Assembly (NCBI RefSeq): GCF_030824455.1
Contig: NZ_JAVBXR010000123.1
Coordinates: forward strand, 1 to 49,568
Direction of reading: 5' to 3'
Length of the DNA stretch: 49,568 nt
Origin: Desulfobulbus sp.
Lineage (GTDB): Bacteria > Desulfobacterota > Desulfobulbia > Desulfobulbales > Desulfobulbaceae
The position numbers were made by a program, and so were the translations under genes. Below are positions 19,311 to 28,678 of the stretch, one piece after another; the stretch's first letter is position 1; each line of letters starts with the position of its first letter. The notes beneath the pieces are model-generated. The model was given only the letters and a program-made list of their open reading frames with translations, searched no databases and was not told the origin of the DNA.

Positions 19311-20255
19311 ATGCGTTTTTTGATTTATGGGGCCGGGGCGTTGGGCCAGGCCATCGGGTGCATGCTGGCGGCGGACGGCCACCGGGTCGATCTGCTGCTC
19401 AGGCCGCGCTTTGTCGACGCGCTGAAAACATCGGGCCTGGAAGTAACCGGCATCTTTGGCGAATATAGGGTTTCCGCCAACCAGCTGGGTCTACTCGCCA
19501 GCCTCAAGGGGCGAAAAGGCGGTGAATATGACGCCGTCCTGCTCACCACCAAGACCTACGACACCGACCGGGCCATCACCGAGATTGCCGGCATGCGGGA
19601 CTGCTACTGCCCGGTGGCGTCGCTGCAGAATGGGTGCGGCAACCTGGAAAAACTGGGGGAACGGTTGGGCCGTGAACGCAGCCTGGCAGGTCGGGTGATC
19701 ACCGGCTTTGAGATCGAGCGGCCCGGATCGGTGCGAATCACGGTGTCCGCCGATGCCGTCCATGTCGGCGGCTGCGTGCGCGGCGCCATCCCCGGAGCGG
19801 CCAAACGGCTGGCCGAGGCGCTGGCCCATGCCGGCCTGCCCAGCATTGCCGTGGACGACGTCTACCAGTCGCTCTTTGCCAAACTGCTCTACAACTGCGC
19901 CCTCAATCCCTTGGGCGCGGTCCTTGGCGTTCATTACGGCGCCCTGGCCGACAGCGTTGAAACCCGGATGATCATGGATCAGGTGATCGAAGAAACCTTT
20001 GCCGTGATCGCAGCAATGGGCGGGACCACCCCCTGGCCCAATGCGGCCGCCTATCAGAAGGTGTTTTACGGCCAACTGGTTCCGGCCACCTATAACCACC
20101 GCGCCTCCATGCTCCAGGATCTGGAAAACAACAAACCGACCGAGGTCGAGGCCATGGTCGGTTATGTGGCGGCCCAGGGCCGAAAATACGGGGTAGGGAC
20201 GCCCTGCTGCGATCTGCTCGCCTCCCTGGTGCGGTTCAAAGAGCAGCAAAAATAA
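19311..20255 (+). CDS. 2-dehydropantoate 2-reductase family (PanE/ApbA-like)
   Basis: 314 residues from ATG 19311, with AAGGAG about 7 bases upstream. The family reduces ketopantoate with NADPH in pantothenate synthesis. Visible: Rossmann motif FLIYGAGALGQAIGCML, VLLTTKTYDTDRAI, SLQNGCGNLEKL, and the catalytic lysine region SLFAKLLYNCALNPLGAVLG. The late segment ASMLQDLENNKPTEVEAMVGY is typical (SMLQD...TEID). Many paralogues exist that are not true PanE, so I leave the symbol open. Confidence 0.88.
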   Translation: MRFLIYGAGALGQAIGCMLAADGHRVDLLLRPRFVDALKTSGLEVTGIFGEYRVSANQLGLLASLKGRKGGEYDAVLLTTKTYDTDRAITEIAGMRDCYCPVASLQNGCGNLEKLGERLGRERSLAGRVITGFEIERPGSVRITVSADAVHVGGCVRGAIPGAAKRLAEALAHAGLPSIAVDDVYQSLFAKLLYNCALNPLGAVLGVHYGALADSVETRMIMDQVIEETFAVIAAMGGTTPWPNAAAYQKVFYGQLVPATYNHRASMLQDLENNKPTEVEAMVGYVAAQGRKYGVGTPCCDLLASLVRFKEQQK

Positions 20256-20276
20256 CGCCGCCCTTCTTCTTCAAGG

Positions 20277-20975
20277 CTATGCCAAGCGGTTGAGCAGGAT
20301 TTCCAGCATCCGGTTGATGTGCGCAAACAGCGCCGGATCGCTCGCCAGGATCTCGGCCTCGCTCTGGACGTAGCGCGCCGGGATCAGTTCATGGCCGCAG
20401 TGAGCCAGGATGGCGCGCACGGTGTCCGGAGTGGATTCCAGATGAAACTGGAGGCCGAGAATGCGGTTGTCGAACACAAAGGCCTGACTGCGGCAGCCCT
20501 CGCTCTCGGCCAGATGAACCGCGCCCTGGGGCAGGTCAAAGGTGTCGCCGTGCCAGTGAAACACCGTCGGCTGCTCGGGCAGGCCGGCCAGCAGGCCAGC
20601 ATCTTTGCCGTCGCCGGCCGGCCCGGTCAGTCTGATCGGCCACCAGCCGATTTCCTTGTTCGCCCCCGCATAAACCTTGGACCCCAGGGCGTCGGCCAGC
20701 AGTTGCGCCCCCAAACAGATGCCGATTGCCGATTTGCCGGCCTCAACCGCCGCCCGGATCAGGGCCCGTTCCTCAGCCAGCCAAGGGTAGCGGTCGTCTT
20801 CGTAGATGTTCATTGGCCCGCCCATGATCACCAGCCGGTCAAAGTCCTCCAGCCGGGGCAAGGGCTCGCCGGCAAACAGGCGAGTCAGGGTCAGCGGATG
20901 GCCCTGATGTTCGATCCAGGCGCCGATATGGCCCAGTCCTTCAAAATCAACGTGCTGCAAGGCGTGGATGCGCAT
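20277..20975 (-). CDS. GMP synthase-like class I glutamine amidotransferase
   Basis: 232 residues from ATG 20975, which has AAAGGAG 6 bases upstream. The class I GATase triad is visible: nucleophile Cys in AIGICLGAQLLADALG, with His and Glu in LGLQFHLESTPDT. Other markers are VIMGGPMNIYEDDRYPWL. It lacks a synthase domain and belongs to the stand-alone YfeJ/GuaA-like group that may act on gamma-glutamyl compounds. Convergent with the panE-like gene (21-base gap); substrate unknown. Confidence 0.88.
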   Translation of the reverse strand: MRIHALQHVDFEGLGHIGAWIEHQGHPLTLTRLFAGEPLPRLEDFDRLVIMGGPMNIYEDDRYPWLAEERALIRAAVEAGKSAIGICLGAQLLADALGSKVYAGANKEIGWWPIRLTGPAGDGKDAGLLAGLPEQPTVFHWHGDTFDLPQGAVHLAESEGCRSQAFVFDNRILGLQFHLESTPDTVRAILAHCGHELIPARYVQSEAEILASDPALFAHINRMLEILLNRLA

Positions 20976-21078
20976 TGTGTTCTCCTTTGCTCTTCGCCAA
21001 ACCGTTTCCATCCAGGCTGCCATACTATTGCAGGCCGCCGCGCCCGGCAACGGAAAAAAGGCGGTGCGCGCCATTCAC

Positions 21079-21114
21079 AAGCGGCTTGGCAAGCGGCTTG
21101 GCAAGCGGCTTGAC
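21079..21114. repeat. 12-bp tandem repeat x3 upstream of the histidine kinase
   Basis: AAGCGGCTTGGC occurs at 21079-21090 and 21091-21102. A third copy, AAGCGGCTTGAC, is at 21103-21114. The single G-to-A change in the third copy forms the TTGACA of the likely -35 box. The array lies between the divergent amidotransferase and kinase genes. Confidence 0.85.
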
Positions 21115-21137
21115 ATTGACTCCGCCCCTGCTATTCT
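21110..21137 (+). promoter_or_regulatory. Sigma-70-type promoter for the hybrid kinase
   Basis: TTGACA (21110-21115), a 16-base spacer and TATTCT (21132-21137). The -35 box overlaps the last copy of the 12-bp tandem repeat. The kinase start is about 65-80 bases downstream. Confidence 0.6.
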
Positions 21138-21202
21138 TCAGGCTATAGATTCCAAGGGTTTCACGGCAGTTCTCCGATGTCGGTCCTCAGAACCAAGACG
21201 TT

Positions 21203-24200
21203 TTGGAGGTGCAGGTGCCGCAAAAAAAGACAGCAACCCTCATTGCCCGGCTGACCCAGAATCCCTGGATAATGGCCGGCTTGAGCCTGATTCTGGGCCT
21301 GGCGGTCAGTTGGCGCGTCGGCTTGCTGGAAACCGAGCGGCAGGTCAGCGAGGCCCGCAGTCAGACAATCAACGACCTTGCCGCCGTCCGCGCCCGCCTG
21401 GAGGGGGGCGTCAACACGGTGTTCAGCGCCACCTCGGGGCTTGCCGAGGTGATTGCCCACCAGGGCGGCATTCAGCAGAATCTGTTCGACGCCCTGGCGC
21501 GGCAGGCCATCAAGGGGCATCCCCAAATTCGCATCATTGGCGTTGCGCCGGACAACATCCTGGCCATGATCTATCCCCTGGAGGGCAACCGTCAGGCCAT
21601 CGGCTTGCGCTACGCCTCAATGCCAGAACAGTACGCGACCGTGCGGCAAGCCATGGAGACCCGCACGGCGGTGTTCTCCGGGCCCCATCAACTAGTGCAG
21701 GGCGGGCTCGGCCTGATCGCCCGCGTCCCGATTTTCACCCTGGTCGGCGTCGATCCCGGATCCGCGCCCAGATATTGGGGCATTGTGTCGGTGGTGACCA
21801 ATGTCGACGCCCTGCTCGACGCCAGCCAGGTGCGTTCAACGGCGACCCTGGAGGTCGGGTTGCGGAAGATCGACGGTCAAGGCGCGCCGGGCGAGATGAT
21901 TCGCGGCGACGCCGACCTGTTTGCGCGGCAGCCGGTGTGCATGGAGGTGGTCATTCCGGGCGGCGCCTGGCAGCTCGGGGCAACGCGCAAAGGCGGCTGG
22001 CCGCGGATGACGGCCGCAGGCTCGCCGCAGTTCCTGATCGGCGCGCTCAACAGCGTCTGCGTCGCGGTCTTCATCTGGTGGTTGACGGCCCGGCCGTCGC
22101 GGATTCGGGCGCGCAACCGGGAACTGCAACGGGAGGTCGACGAGCGGAGCCGGGTCGAGGAGGCCTTGCGTTTTTCCGAGCGAAAATACGCCTCTATCTT
22201 TCAGCTAATGCCGGACATGGTCGGAATCACCCGCCTGGAGGACGGCTGCTTTCTGGAAATCAACGACGGGTTCACCCGCATCACCGGGTGGCAAAGGGAA
22301 GAGGTGCTCGGCCACACCTCGCTGGAGCTGGGCTTATGGACCACGCAGGCCCGAACTGAGGCGCTGGCGATTGTTCACGCCCAGGGCAGGCTGGAAAATT
22401 ATGCGTTTCGCCTCGGCACAAAATCGGGAGAACAACGCCACGCCCTGATGTTTTTGACCCCAATCAAAGTCCAGGAAGAGCTTTGCCTCTATTTCATGGC
22501 CCGCGACGTCACTGAACTGAAGCAGGCGCAAAACGTCCTCCTTCAGGAACAGGCGCGGTTGCGCAATCTCCTCCAGACCGTTCCTGCCATGATCTGGATG
22601 AAAGACCCGGCGGGCGTCTATCTGAGCTGCAACAGCCGCTTTGAACGGTTCTTCGGCGCGCTGGAGGGCCAGATCGTCGGCAAGACGGATTATGACTTCG
22701 TCTCGGCGGATCAGGCCGATCATTTTCGCGCGAATGACCAAAAGGCCATCGCCAACGGTCAGCCCAGCGTCAACGAAGAGTGGGTGGCCTATGCCGACGA
22801 CGGCCACCGGGAACTGCTAGAAACGATCAAGACGCCGGTCTACGACACCGCCGGCAATCTCCTCGGCGTGCTCGGCATAGCCTGGGACATCACCGAAAAG
22901 AAGCGCACCGAAGAGGAGCTGCGCCGCGAACGCGCCCGGTTTTTGAATCTGGTCGACTCGGTGGACGGCATTGTCTGGGAAACCGACGCCAAGACCTTGA
23001 CCTTCACCTATGTCAGTCAGCAGGCGGAACGCTTGCTGGGTTATCCAGCGGCGGACTGGCGCCGGGAGGGGTTCTGGCTGGAACATCTGCATCCGGATGA
23101 TCGAGAACAGACCCAGGCCCAATCCGTCGCCTTGACCGCGCAAGGCAAGGATCACCAACTTGAGTACCGATTCCTCGACCCCAACGGCAAGGTGTTCTGG
23201 ATGCAGGATTTCGTCACCGTGGTTGCCGAGGACGGTGCGCCCCGATGGCGGCGTGGCGTTATGGTCGACGTCACCAGCAAAAAAGAGGAGGAAAGAGAGC
23301 GCCGCAATCTGGAATCGCAACTGCGCCAGGCCCAAAAAATAGAAGCCGTCGGCCGATTGGCCGGCGGAGTGGCGCATGATTTCAACAACCAGCTCTCGGT
23401 GATCCTCGGCTACGCCGATCTGATGCTCAGCGCGCCCCTTACCCCGGACAAATTGCGCAGTTACGTTAATCAAATTCTCAAGGCGGCGACTTTGTCGCGG
23501 GACATTACCCGCCAACTGCTGGCCTTTTCCCGCCAGGAGGTGATTGCGCCCCAGGCGCTTGATCTCAACGCCTTGGTCACAGGGGTGAAAAAGGGGTTGG
23601 GGCGGTTGATTCGCGAGGACATCCGCTTTGAACTGCGGCTGGCCAAGGATTTGTGGCCGATCCTGATGGATCCCGCCCAGGTCGACCAGGTGATCATGAA
23701 TCTGATCGTCAACGCCCGCGACGCCATGGCCAACGGCGGCCAATTGCTCGTCGACACCCGCAACGTTGTTTTGGACGCCGCCTTTGCCCGACGTTATCCC
23801 GAGATCGCGGCAGGCGACTATGTGCAGTTGACGGTGAGCGACACCGGCAGCGGCATGGGCCCGGACACCTTGCTGCACATCTTCGAGCCGTTCTACACCA
23901 CCAAAGAGACCGGCAAGGGCACCGGCCTTGGCCTGGCCACGGTGTACGGCATTGTCTCCCAGAACAAGGGACTGGTGTTGGTGGAAAGCGCATTGGGCCG
24001 GGGTTCGGCCTTCAAGGTCTTTTTCCCCCGCGGCGAGGCGGTTCCGCAGGACCCGGTCGAGCCTGCGTCCTCGTTGCTGACGGTCCAACGGTGCGGCACA
24101 ATCCTGCTGGTCGAGGACGAGGACACGGTGCGCCAGATGGCCACCGACATCCTCATGGAAGGCGGGTATACGGTGTTGGCTGCGGCCACCCCGCAGGAAG

Positions 24201-24472
24201 CGCTGGCGATCTGCGCCAACCCTGAACAGGCAATCGATCTGTTGCTCACCGACGTGATCATGCCGGAGATCAACGGCAGGGAACTGAGCCGTAAGATCAG
24301 AGAGATGCGGCCTGAAATCAAGGTGTTGTTCATGTCCGGCTATGCGGCCGACATCCTGCCCGAGGAGACCGAAAACCTGGAAACGGTGCTTATTAAAAAA
24401 CCGTTTAGCGTCCAGGATTTGCTGAAAAAAATCGAACACCACATCGGCGTGAACACGCCATCGCGCGACTGA
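21203..24472 (+). CDS. CHASE/PAS hybrid sensor histidine kinase with receiver
   Basis: About 1089 residues (from TTG 21203). GTG 21215 is also likely, since GGAGG at 21205-21209 sits 5 bases before it. A transmembrane helix (about 24-41) precedes a periplasmic CHASE-type sensor (about 70-270, [29 protein letters not shown]). A second helix follows at about 278-295. Then come three PAS/PAC domains (about 335-450, 455-575, 585-705). The HisKA H-box is [20 protein letters not shown] (His725), and the ATPase has [19 protein letters not shown] and [13 protein letters not shown]. The C-terminal receiver has [13 protein letters not shown] and phospho-acceptor Asp1017 in [11 protein letters not shown]. 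Orphan: no separate regulator is adjacent. Confidence 0.93.
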   Translation: MEVQVPQKKTATLIARLTQNPWIMAGLSLILGLAVSWRVGLLETERQVSEARSQTINDLAAVRARLEGGVNTVFSATSGLAEVIAHQGGIQQNLFDALARQAIKGHPQIRIIGVAPDNILAMIYPLEGNRQAIGLRYASMPEQYATVRQAMETRTAVFSGPHQLVQGGLGLIARVPIFTLVGVDPGSAPRYWGIVSVVTNVDALLDASQVRSTATLEVGLRKIDGQGAPGEMIRGDADLFARQPVCMEVVIPGGAWQLGATRKGGWPRMTAAGSPQFLIGALNSVCVAVFIWWLTARPSRIRARNRELQREVDERSRVEEALRFSERKYASIFQLMPDMVGITRLEDGCFLEINDGFTRITGWQREEVLGHTSLELGLWTTQARTEALAIVHAQGRLENYAFRLGTKSGEQRHALMFLTPIKVQEELCLYFMARDVTELKQAQNVLLQEQARLRNLLQTVPAMIWMKDPAGVYLSCNSRFERFFGALEGQIVGKTDYDFVSADQADHFRANDQKAIANGQPSVNEEWVAYADDGHRELLETIKTPVYDTAGNLLGVLGIAWDITEKKRTEEELRRERARFLNLVDSVDGIVWETDAKTLTFTYVSQQAERLLGYPAADWRREGFWLEHLHPDDREQTQAQSVALTAQGKDHQLEYRFLDPNGKVFWMQDFVTVVAEDGAPRWRRGVMVDVTSKKEEERERRNLESQLRQAQKIEAVGRLAGGVAHDFNNQLSVILGYADLMLSAPLTPDKLRSYVNQILKAATLSRDITRQLLAFSRQEVIAPQALDLNALVTGVKKGLGRLIREDIRFELRLAKDLWPILMDPAQVDQVIMNLIVNARDAMANGGQLLVDTRNVVLDAAFARRYPEIAAGDYVQLTVSDTGSGMGPDTLLHIFEPFYTTKETGKGTGLGLATVYGIVSQNKGLVLVESALGRGSAFKVFFPRGEAVPQDPVEPASSLLTVQRCGTILLVEDEDTVRQMATDILMEGGYTVLAAATPQEALAICANPEQAIDLLLTDVIMPEINGRELSRKIREMRPEIKVLFMSGYAADILPEETENLETVLIKKPFSVQDLLKKIEHHIGVNTPSRD

Positions 24473-24525
24473 ACGCGCTGGGCGCGGGAGGGGCAATTCA
24501 CTGTTGAAATGAAAATGGCATAACA

Positions 24526-24560
24526 AAACAGCCGGCACGGATGATCCGTGCCGGCTGTTT
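24526..24560. terminator. Strong bidirectional terminator
   Basis: A 17-base arm (24526-24542, AAACAGCCGGCACGGAT) and its perfect complement (24544-24560) flank a single base. With a realistic 3-5 base loop the stem is about 15-16 bp. AAA on one side and TTT on the other allow termination in both directions, between the convergent kinase and degP genes. Confidence 0.85.
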
Positions 24561-24593
24561 GCGTTGGTGTAGAGCCTGTGCAGGCGGGAAAGG

Positions 24594-26066
24594 TTATTCG
24601 CTCTGCAGCACCACGTACTGGCTGTGTTCACCGGAACGGATTCGCAACAGCACCTGCTTGGGATTGTTGGATTTCTTCAGGGCCTGCTGCAACTCTTTGA
24701 GGTTGCGGACCCTGATCCGGTTGACCTCCTCCACCAACTGGCCGGCCTGGAGGCCCAACTGGGCGGCGGCGCTGCCTTCCTCAACATCGGCAATCAACAC
24801 GCCCTGATCCTTGCTGTACCCAAATTGCTCGGCCACTTCCTTGGTCAGATCCTGGAGCGAAAGGCCCAGTTCGTTCAAGGCGGCGCCGGTCATCTTCTTG
24901 GCCACCGAGGCCATGTCGGCGGGCTGTTCGCCTACAGCCACCGCCAGCTCTTTTTCCTGACCGTCGCGGAGAATCCGCAGCTTCAACTCGGTGTTGGGCG
25001 GGGTCATGGCGATCTTGTTGCGCAAATCGGCCACATCGTTGACCTGCTCGCCGTTGATGGCAGTGACGATGTCCCCCTGGAGCAGACCGCTTTTCTGGGC
25101 GGGCGAGCCGTCGGTCACCTCGGAGATCAGCGCTCCGCCGCCGACCTTGCCGCCAAAGGACTTGGCCAGCTCCTCGTTGACGTCCTGAATGAGGATGCCC
25201 AGCCAGCCGCGCGTCACCTTGCCGCTCTTGCGCAACTGCTGCTCAATGCTCTTGGCCATGTTGATCGGAATGGCGAAGCCAATGCCCATGTAGCCGCCGC
25301 TGCGTGAAAAGATGGCAGTGTTCATGCCCACGGCCTCGCCGCGGATGTTGAGCAGCGGTCCGCCCGAGTTGCCGGGGTTGATGGCCGCGTCGGTCTGAAT
25401 GAAATTTTCGTAGTCGGTGATGCCCATGCGGTTGCGGCCCTTGGCGCTGACCACGCCGACTGTGACCGTCTGGCTCAGCTCAAAGGGACTGCCGATGGCG
25501 ATAACCCATTCGCCCACCTCCAGAGAATCGGAATTGCCCAGGGGCAGCACCGGCAAATCCTTGGCGTCGATTTTAATAATGGCCACGTCCGACTGCGGAT
25601 CGGTTCCCACCACCTTGGCGGGAAATTCACGCTGATCTGCCAGGCGAACCGTAATCTTGCTGGACTCTTCCACCACATGGTTGTTGGTCAGGATGTAGCC
25701 GTCGCTGGCGATGATAAAACCGGAACCGGCGGCCTGTTGCTTAAAGGTCTGCTTGTCCTGTCTGGGGTTGGCGCGGGGATGGCGGAACTGCGGACCAAAA
25801 AAGCGTTCAAAGAAGGGATCGTTGAACAGATCGGAAGGCAGTTGGCCCATGTTTTTGGCAGCGGTTTCCTTCTCCACCCCAACGTGGACGACCGCAGGCC
25901 CGGCTTTTTTGACCACCGAGGAGAAGGCCTTGGCGGAACGATCCAGCAGGGCCAGGTCTTCCTCGGTCTGGGCGTGGACGGGGTGATACCCGCCGGCCAA
26001 CAGCGTCAGGCACAGCAGGCAGGAGGCGAAGACGGTTTTCTTGTTTGGTTTCGAGAGGGTGTGCAT
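24594..26066 (-). CDS. degP: Do-family periplasmic serine protease/chaperone
   Basis: 490 residues from ATG 26066 (GGAG 9 bases upstream); the frame extends 13 residues further but without a ribosome site. A signal peptide (KTVFASCLLCLTLLAGG) is followed by the protease domain with the full triad: His in YILTNNHVVEE, Asp in QSDVAIIKID, Ser in AAINPGNSGGPLLNI. PDZ1 (about 300-385, GGALISEVTDGSPAQKSGL) and PDZ2 (about 400-485) follow. HtrA/DegP degrades or refolds misfolded envelope proteins. A terminator lies downstream and a hairpin-bearing leader upstream. Whether it is DegP or DegQ/DegS cannot be settled by sequence reading alone. Confidence 0.94.
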   Translation of the reverse strand: MHTLSKPNKKTVFASCLLCLTLLAGGYHPVHAQTEEDLALLDRSAKAFSSVVKKAGPAVVHVGVEKETAAKNMGQLPSDLFNDPFFERFFGPQFRHPRANPRQDKQTFKQQAAGSGFIIASDGYILTNNHVVEESSKITVRLADQREFPAKVVGTDPQSDVAIIKIDAKDLPVLPLGNSDSLEVGEWVIAIGSPFELSQTVTVGVVSAKGRNRMGITDYENFIQTDAAINPGNSGGPLLNIRGEAVGMNTAIFSRSGGYMGIGFAIPINMAKSIEQQLRKSGKVTRGWLGILIQDVNEELAKSFGGKVGGGALISEVTDGSPAQKSGLLQGDIVTAINGEQVNDVADLRNKIAMTPPNTELKLRILRDGQEKELAVAVGEQPADMASVAKKMTGAALNELGLSLQDLTKEVAEQFGYSKDQGVLIADVEEGSAAAQLGLQAGQLVEEVNRIRVRNLKELQQALKKSNNPKQVLLRIRSGEHSQYVVLQSE

Positions 26067-26100
26067 GGTGTGAAACTCCACTGGGACATGGAAGGGGTAT

Positions 26101-26119
26101 GTCATTCGAGACGAATGAC
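26101..26119. promoter_or_regulatory. Inverted repeat in the degP leader
   Basis: GTCATTCG (26101-26108) and CGAATGAC (26112-26119) form a perfect 8-bp inverted repeat with a 3-base centre, about 35 bases upstream of the degP start. It lies downstream of the candidate promoter, so it could be an operator or an mRNA hairpin. Confidence 0.5.
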
Positions 26120-26165
26120 GGTCTGACGATCAAACAACAGGCGGTGAACAACAGTGCTTGAGATA

Positions 26166-26191
26166 ATTATACCGGCCGTTCGGTTCGTCAA
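26166..26191 (-). promoter_or_regulatory. Candidate degP promoter
   Basis: On the minus strand TTGACG (complement of 26186-26191) is followed after 14 bases by a consensus TATAAT (complement of 26166-26171). The spacer is shorter than the ideal 17, so a stress sigma factor or activator could be involved. Confidence 0.45.
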
Positions 26192-27134
26192 GAGCCCGCC
26201 GCTGATTCAACGCTGAAGCGCCACCGCGTGAGCTGCTCCCAAGGGATACACCGCTGCAATGGACGCAGATGGACGACGCTGGAGCGGAATAGGTTTCGTT
26301 GGCCGTGGAGTTATCCTTGAGCGCTGGCGAAATTCCTTTCTCCGCAGCAATCAGCTCGGCAACCCGCTGCATCGTCTCTGCCACATTGATGTTGTCGAGG
26401 TCACGCCATCCCCCGGCGTCTGTATCATGCCGCAGTATGCCACGGGTTTTAAAACCGGAAATTTTGCGTTTCAATTGACCTGTTGACCGCCGCCGCATTC
26501 TTTTTTCTGCGCGCCCCGGCACTACTCCTGTTCGCTGTCGACCAGAAGCGCACGGGCCACGTTTTCGGGACGAAACAGGGCAAGTGCCCGGAGGGGTGGG
26601 AATCTGAAAAATCACTCCAAAATTTTATCAAGAACTTTTCTCGAAATTTTCGAGGACTCTTCTGAATTGTTACACAATATTGTTAATTCCGGAAATAATT
26701 CCACAAAACCGGTTTTTCATCATCCCGCAATCTGTCGCCGGATTAACAATTCTTAAAAGTTTAATAATTTCAATTGATTAATCGGCGACCATCGGCTCGC
26801 GGCAAACAAGCCTTATTTTTGCATGTAAAATCAATGGGTAAAAGTTGGCGGTGCTCGCTTGAGAACTTTCACAGGCTATGCCCAAGGAAGTTGAGAAAAT
26901 GTGGCACTTTGCTTGATGGCCTCGGTCTGCTTGGCCCTCGGCGGCACAGCGCGGCGGAAAAACATTGCCAAGCGCTAAAATGTCGGCCTCCCCTTGCCGT
27001 TATGACATGCAACGAAAATCAGGGAATCAGCAGTATGTTTTGGGCGGACAACGAGCAGTAACCACCGCCGGGAGCCGCTTGGCCTTTATGGTAAAGCTTG
27101 CGCCGAACTGAAATATAGGGAGCCTGAAAAACTG
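26192..27134. other. Gene-poor, AT-rich intergenic stretch
   Basis: About 940 bases with no convincing gene. From about 26600 to 26790 the sequence becomes strikingly AT-rich compared with the GC-rich surroundings and holds several short palindromes. One is CTCGAAATTTTCGAG near 26638. Others are ATTGT-tac-ACAAT near 26667 and an AATTCC direct repeat either side of TTCCGGAA. The left part contains a possible transposase scrap (26311-26410). The right part holds open frames that look non-coding. It resembles a decayed insertion site. Confidence 0.6.
26311..26410 (-). pseudogene. Possible N-terminal scrap of an IS66-like transposase
   Basis: The minus strand reads LDNINVAETMQRVAELIAAE followed by KGISPALKDN. 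This resembles the extreme N-terminal helix of IS66-family-like transposases (INV-ET-RV-LI--E-LSPALK). The similarity stops abruptly after about 35 residues, and no terminal repeats or target duplication are visible. Recognition is from memory of the family pattern and is tentative. Confidence 0.3.
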
Positions 27135-27965
27135 ATGATCGACAAATTATTTGATCTGCTAACGAGCACCCTCAGCGTGTCGGCGCCTATCCTGCTCCTG
27201 CTGTCGGTCTTCCTGTATCTGCTCAAGTCCATTTTTGAAAAGAGTCTGGACCTTGGTTTCAAGCGTCTCGAACAGAAGGCGGAAGAAACGGCACGTCAGG
27301 CACAGAGCCAGGCTGAAGCGTTGGCAAAGCAGGCTGAGCGCAGGGCTGACGAGATCGCGAAAAAGGTTGAGGAGATTGGTCGCACCTCACTCGACGTCAA
27401 GAAAGGTCTACGCGAAGCAGAACGCGAAGCCTTGGTGGCTCTGCGGATCGCCGTGGATAAATGGGAATATTTCCTCCAGTCGGCCGTTATCGATTTCACG
27501 ATGATGGACCCGGCCAAGGCGGACGTCCGGACTCTCTATGCAAGTGACCGGGATCTGTTTCTGGAGGTGCGGGTGGCTGTCGTCAGGGCCGGCACTTACC
27601 TGCGACGCAAAGAATTGGAAGAGCAGTTGATGAACACCATCCTCAAGATCCGACATATCTATTACCCGCTCATTAACGCCGTCGTGCCCAATCTGATTGA
27701 TCTACAGGTTCAACTCAGGGGCATAGACATCAAGCTGAAGGCCTTTGAACAGAGCGGCATGAAGGACATGAATTACGCTCCCACCGAAAAAGACCGCGAA
27801 GAAAATCTTCGTTTGCAAAGCCTGATGACGACCGAGGTCGGTGCGTTCCGGGATGCCTTTCTCGCACAGTATCGAAGCATAGCCGAGGAGATGGTCACCC
27901 TGAAAGAAGGCATTAATGTCTATATCTATCGCCCGATAAAGGAAACTGATATCGACAAAGACTAA
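27135..27965 (+). CDS. Membrane-anchored coiled-coil protein, unknown
   Basis: 276 residues. A single N-terminal transmembrane helix (about 15-33, SAPILLLLSVFLYLLKSIF) is followed by a long Ala/Glu/Lys/Gln-rich coiled coil (about 42-95). A helical cytoplasmic domain (about 100-270) contains the notable segments DKWEYFLQSAVIDFTMMDPA, KIRHIYYPLINAVVPNL and INVYIYRPIKETD. I recognise no family. A GGGAG lies 12 bases upstream of the ATG, rather far. It stands alone between the AT-rich gap and the hydrogenase operon, with lower GC codon choice than its neighbours, which suggests recent acquisition. Confidence 0.75.
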   Translation: MIDKLFDLLTSTLSVSAPILLLLSVFLYLLKSIFEKSLDLGFKRLEQKAEETARQAQSQAEALAKQAERRADEIAKKVEEIGRTSLDVKKGLREAEREALVALRIAVDKWEYFLQSAVIDFTMMDPAKADVRTLYASDRDLFLEVRVAVVRAGTYLRRKELEEQLMNTILKIRHIYYPLINAVVPNLIDLQVQLRGIDIKLKAFEQSGMKDMNYAPTEKDREENLRLQSLMTTEVGAFRDAFLAQYRSIAEEMVTLKEGINVYIYRPIKETDIDKD

Positions 27966-27976
27966 CCGCCAGGGCT

Positions 27977-27985
27977 CCCCCCCCC
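27977..27985 (+). repeat. Nine-cytosine homopolymer
   Basis: An uninterrupted run of nine C bases about 12 bases after the stop of the coiled-coil gene, followed by GC-rich short inverted repeats (GGATC-a-GATCC near 28000). It is intergenic, so slippage would not change a protein, but it is a likely sequencing-error spot. Confidence 0.8.
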
Positions 27986-28114
27986 GGTTCGAGCCGGATC
28001 AGATCCGGGGTGGCCGGTCCTCGGCGGGCTGGGCGGACAACGCCAGCGGAAAGGAAGAAACAATGGCAGCAATCCTTGACAAACCGGCAGGGACAATTGC
28101 CCCACGTCTCCCGG

Positions 28115-28585
28115 TTATCCTGCCGCAACCTTGCCGGCGATCAAGCTCTTGATCCGTTCCACCACAATCTCCACCGCCGCTTCGACCTCGGGCGACATCT
28201 GCTGGGTGAACTCTTTGATTTCCTTGACCTCAATCAGCAGGATGCGGATATCCGCCGGCATCTCCTCGGGAAAACAGAGATAGCCGGTCTTCAGGGTCGT
28301 GCCCAGAGTGATGGCGTGTGAATTGATCAGGGCGTGGGTGGAAAAGATGTCGTCCACCCCGACCTCAAGGATCGATCCCGGCTCGTTGCCGAGCATGCAG
28401 GCGTCGACAATGATCGCCCGCTCGCAGCCCCGAATCTTGTCCATCACCTCGAACCCCACCGTGTAGACCACCTCGGTGCGGCAGGCCAGGTTCTCCTGTT
28501 CCAACCGCTCGATCACGACCACGCCGGCCCGGTCGTCCTGGAGATAGGGGTTGCCGATGCCGACCACCACGCATTGCGTATCCAT
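28115..28585 (-). CDS. Hydrogenase maturation protease (HyaD/HycI family)
   Basis: 156 residues. This endopeptidase removes the C-terminal extension of the [NiFe] hydrogenase large subunit after nickel insertion. Family marks: VVVGIGNPYLQDDRAGVVVI with the conserved Asp for Ni sensing, RAIIVDACMLGNEPGSI with the second metal-binding Asp region, and the His segment LINSHAITLGTTL. It lies 93 bases downstream of mvhA on the same strand and almost certainly processes that subunit. Confidence 0.93.
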   Translation of the reverse strand: MDTQCVVVGIGNPYLQDDRAGVVVIERLEQENLACRTEVVYTVGFEVMDKIRGCERAIIVDACMLGNEPGSILEVGVDDIFSTHALINSHAITLGTTLKTGYLCFPEEMPADIRILLIEVKEIKEFTQQMSPEVEAAVEIVVERIKSLIAGKVAAG

Positions 28586-28678
28586 TGCGCCTCTTTAGGG
28601 TGAAAGATTGGCGAGCCGGGCGCCTGCCAGAGCATTTCTCCGACCGACGCCCACCCGCGAACTGCTTGCCTTGAACAA

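Noticed and set aside
17483-19468. 661-residue plus-strand open frame across dtd, rsmE and folA
   Set aside because: Opposite three well-supported genes; Arg/Gly/Gln-rich translation with no domain.
21079-21114. Considered as a CRISPR array
   Set aside because: Units are 12 bp, directly adjacent and have no spacers.
22817-24631. 604-residue minus-strand open frame opposite the histidine kinase
   Set aside because: Antisense shadow of the kinase; no motifs, and it runs through the terminator hairpin.
26640-26790. Possible integron attC or phage attachment site in the AT-rich palindromic stretch
   Set aside because: No GTTRRRY/RYYYAAC core pair, no integrase gene and no flanking direct duplication were found.
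26774-27061. 95-residue plus-strand open frame in the AT-rich gap
   Set aside because: No ribosome site, no recognisable domain, composition not coding-like.
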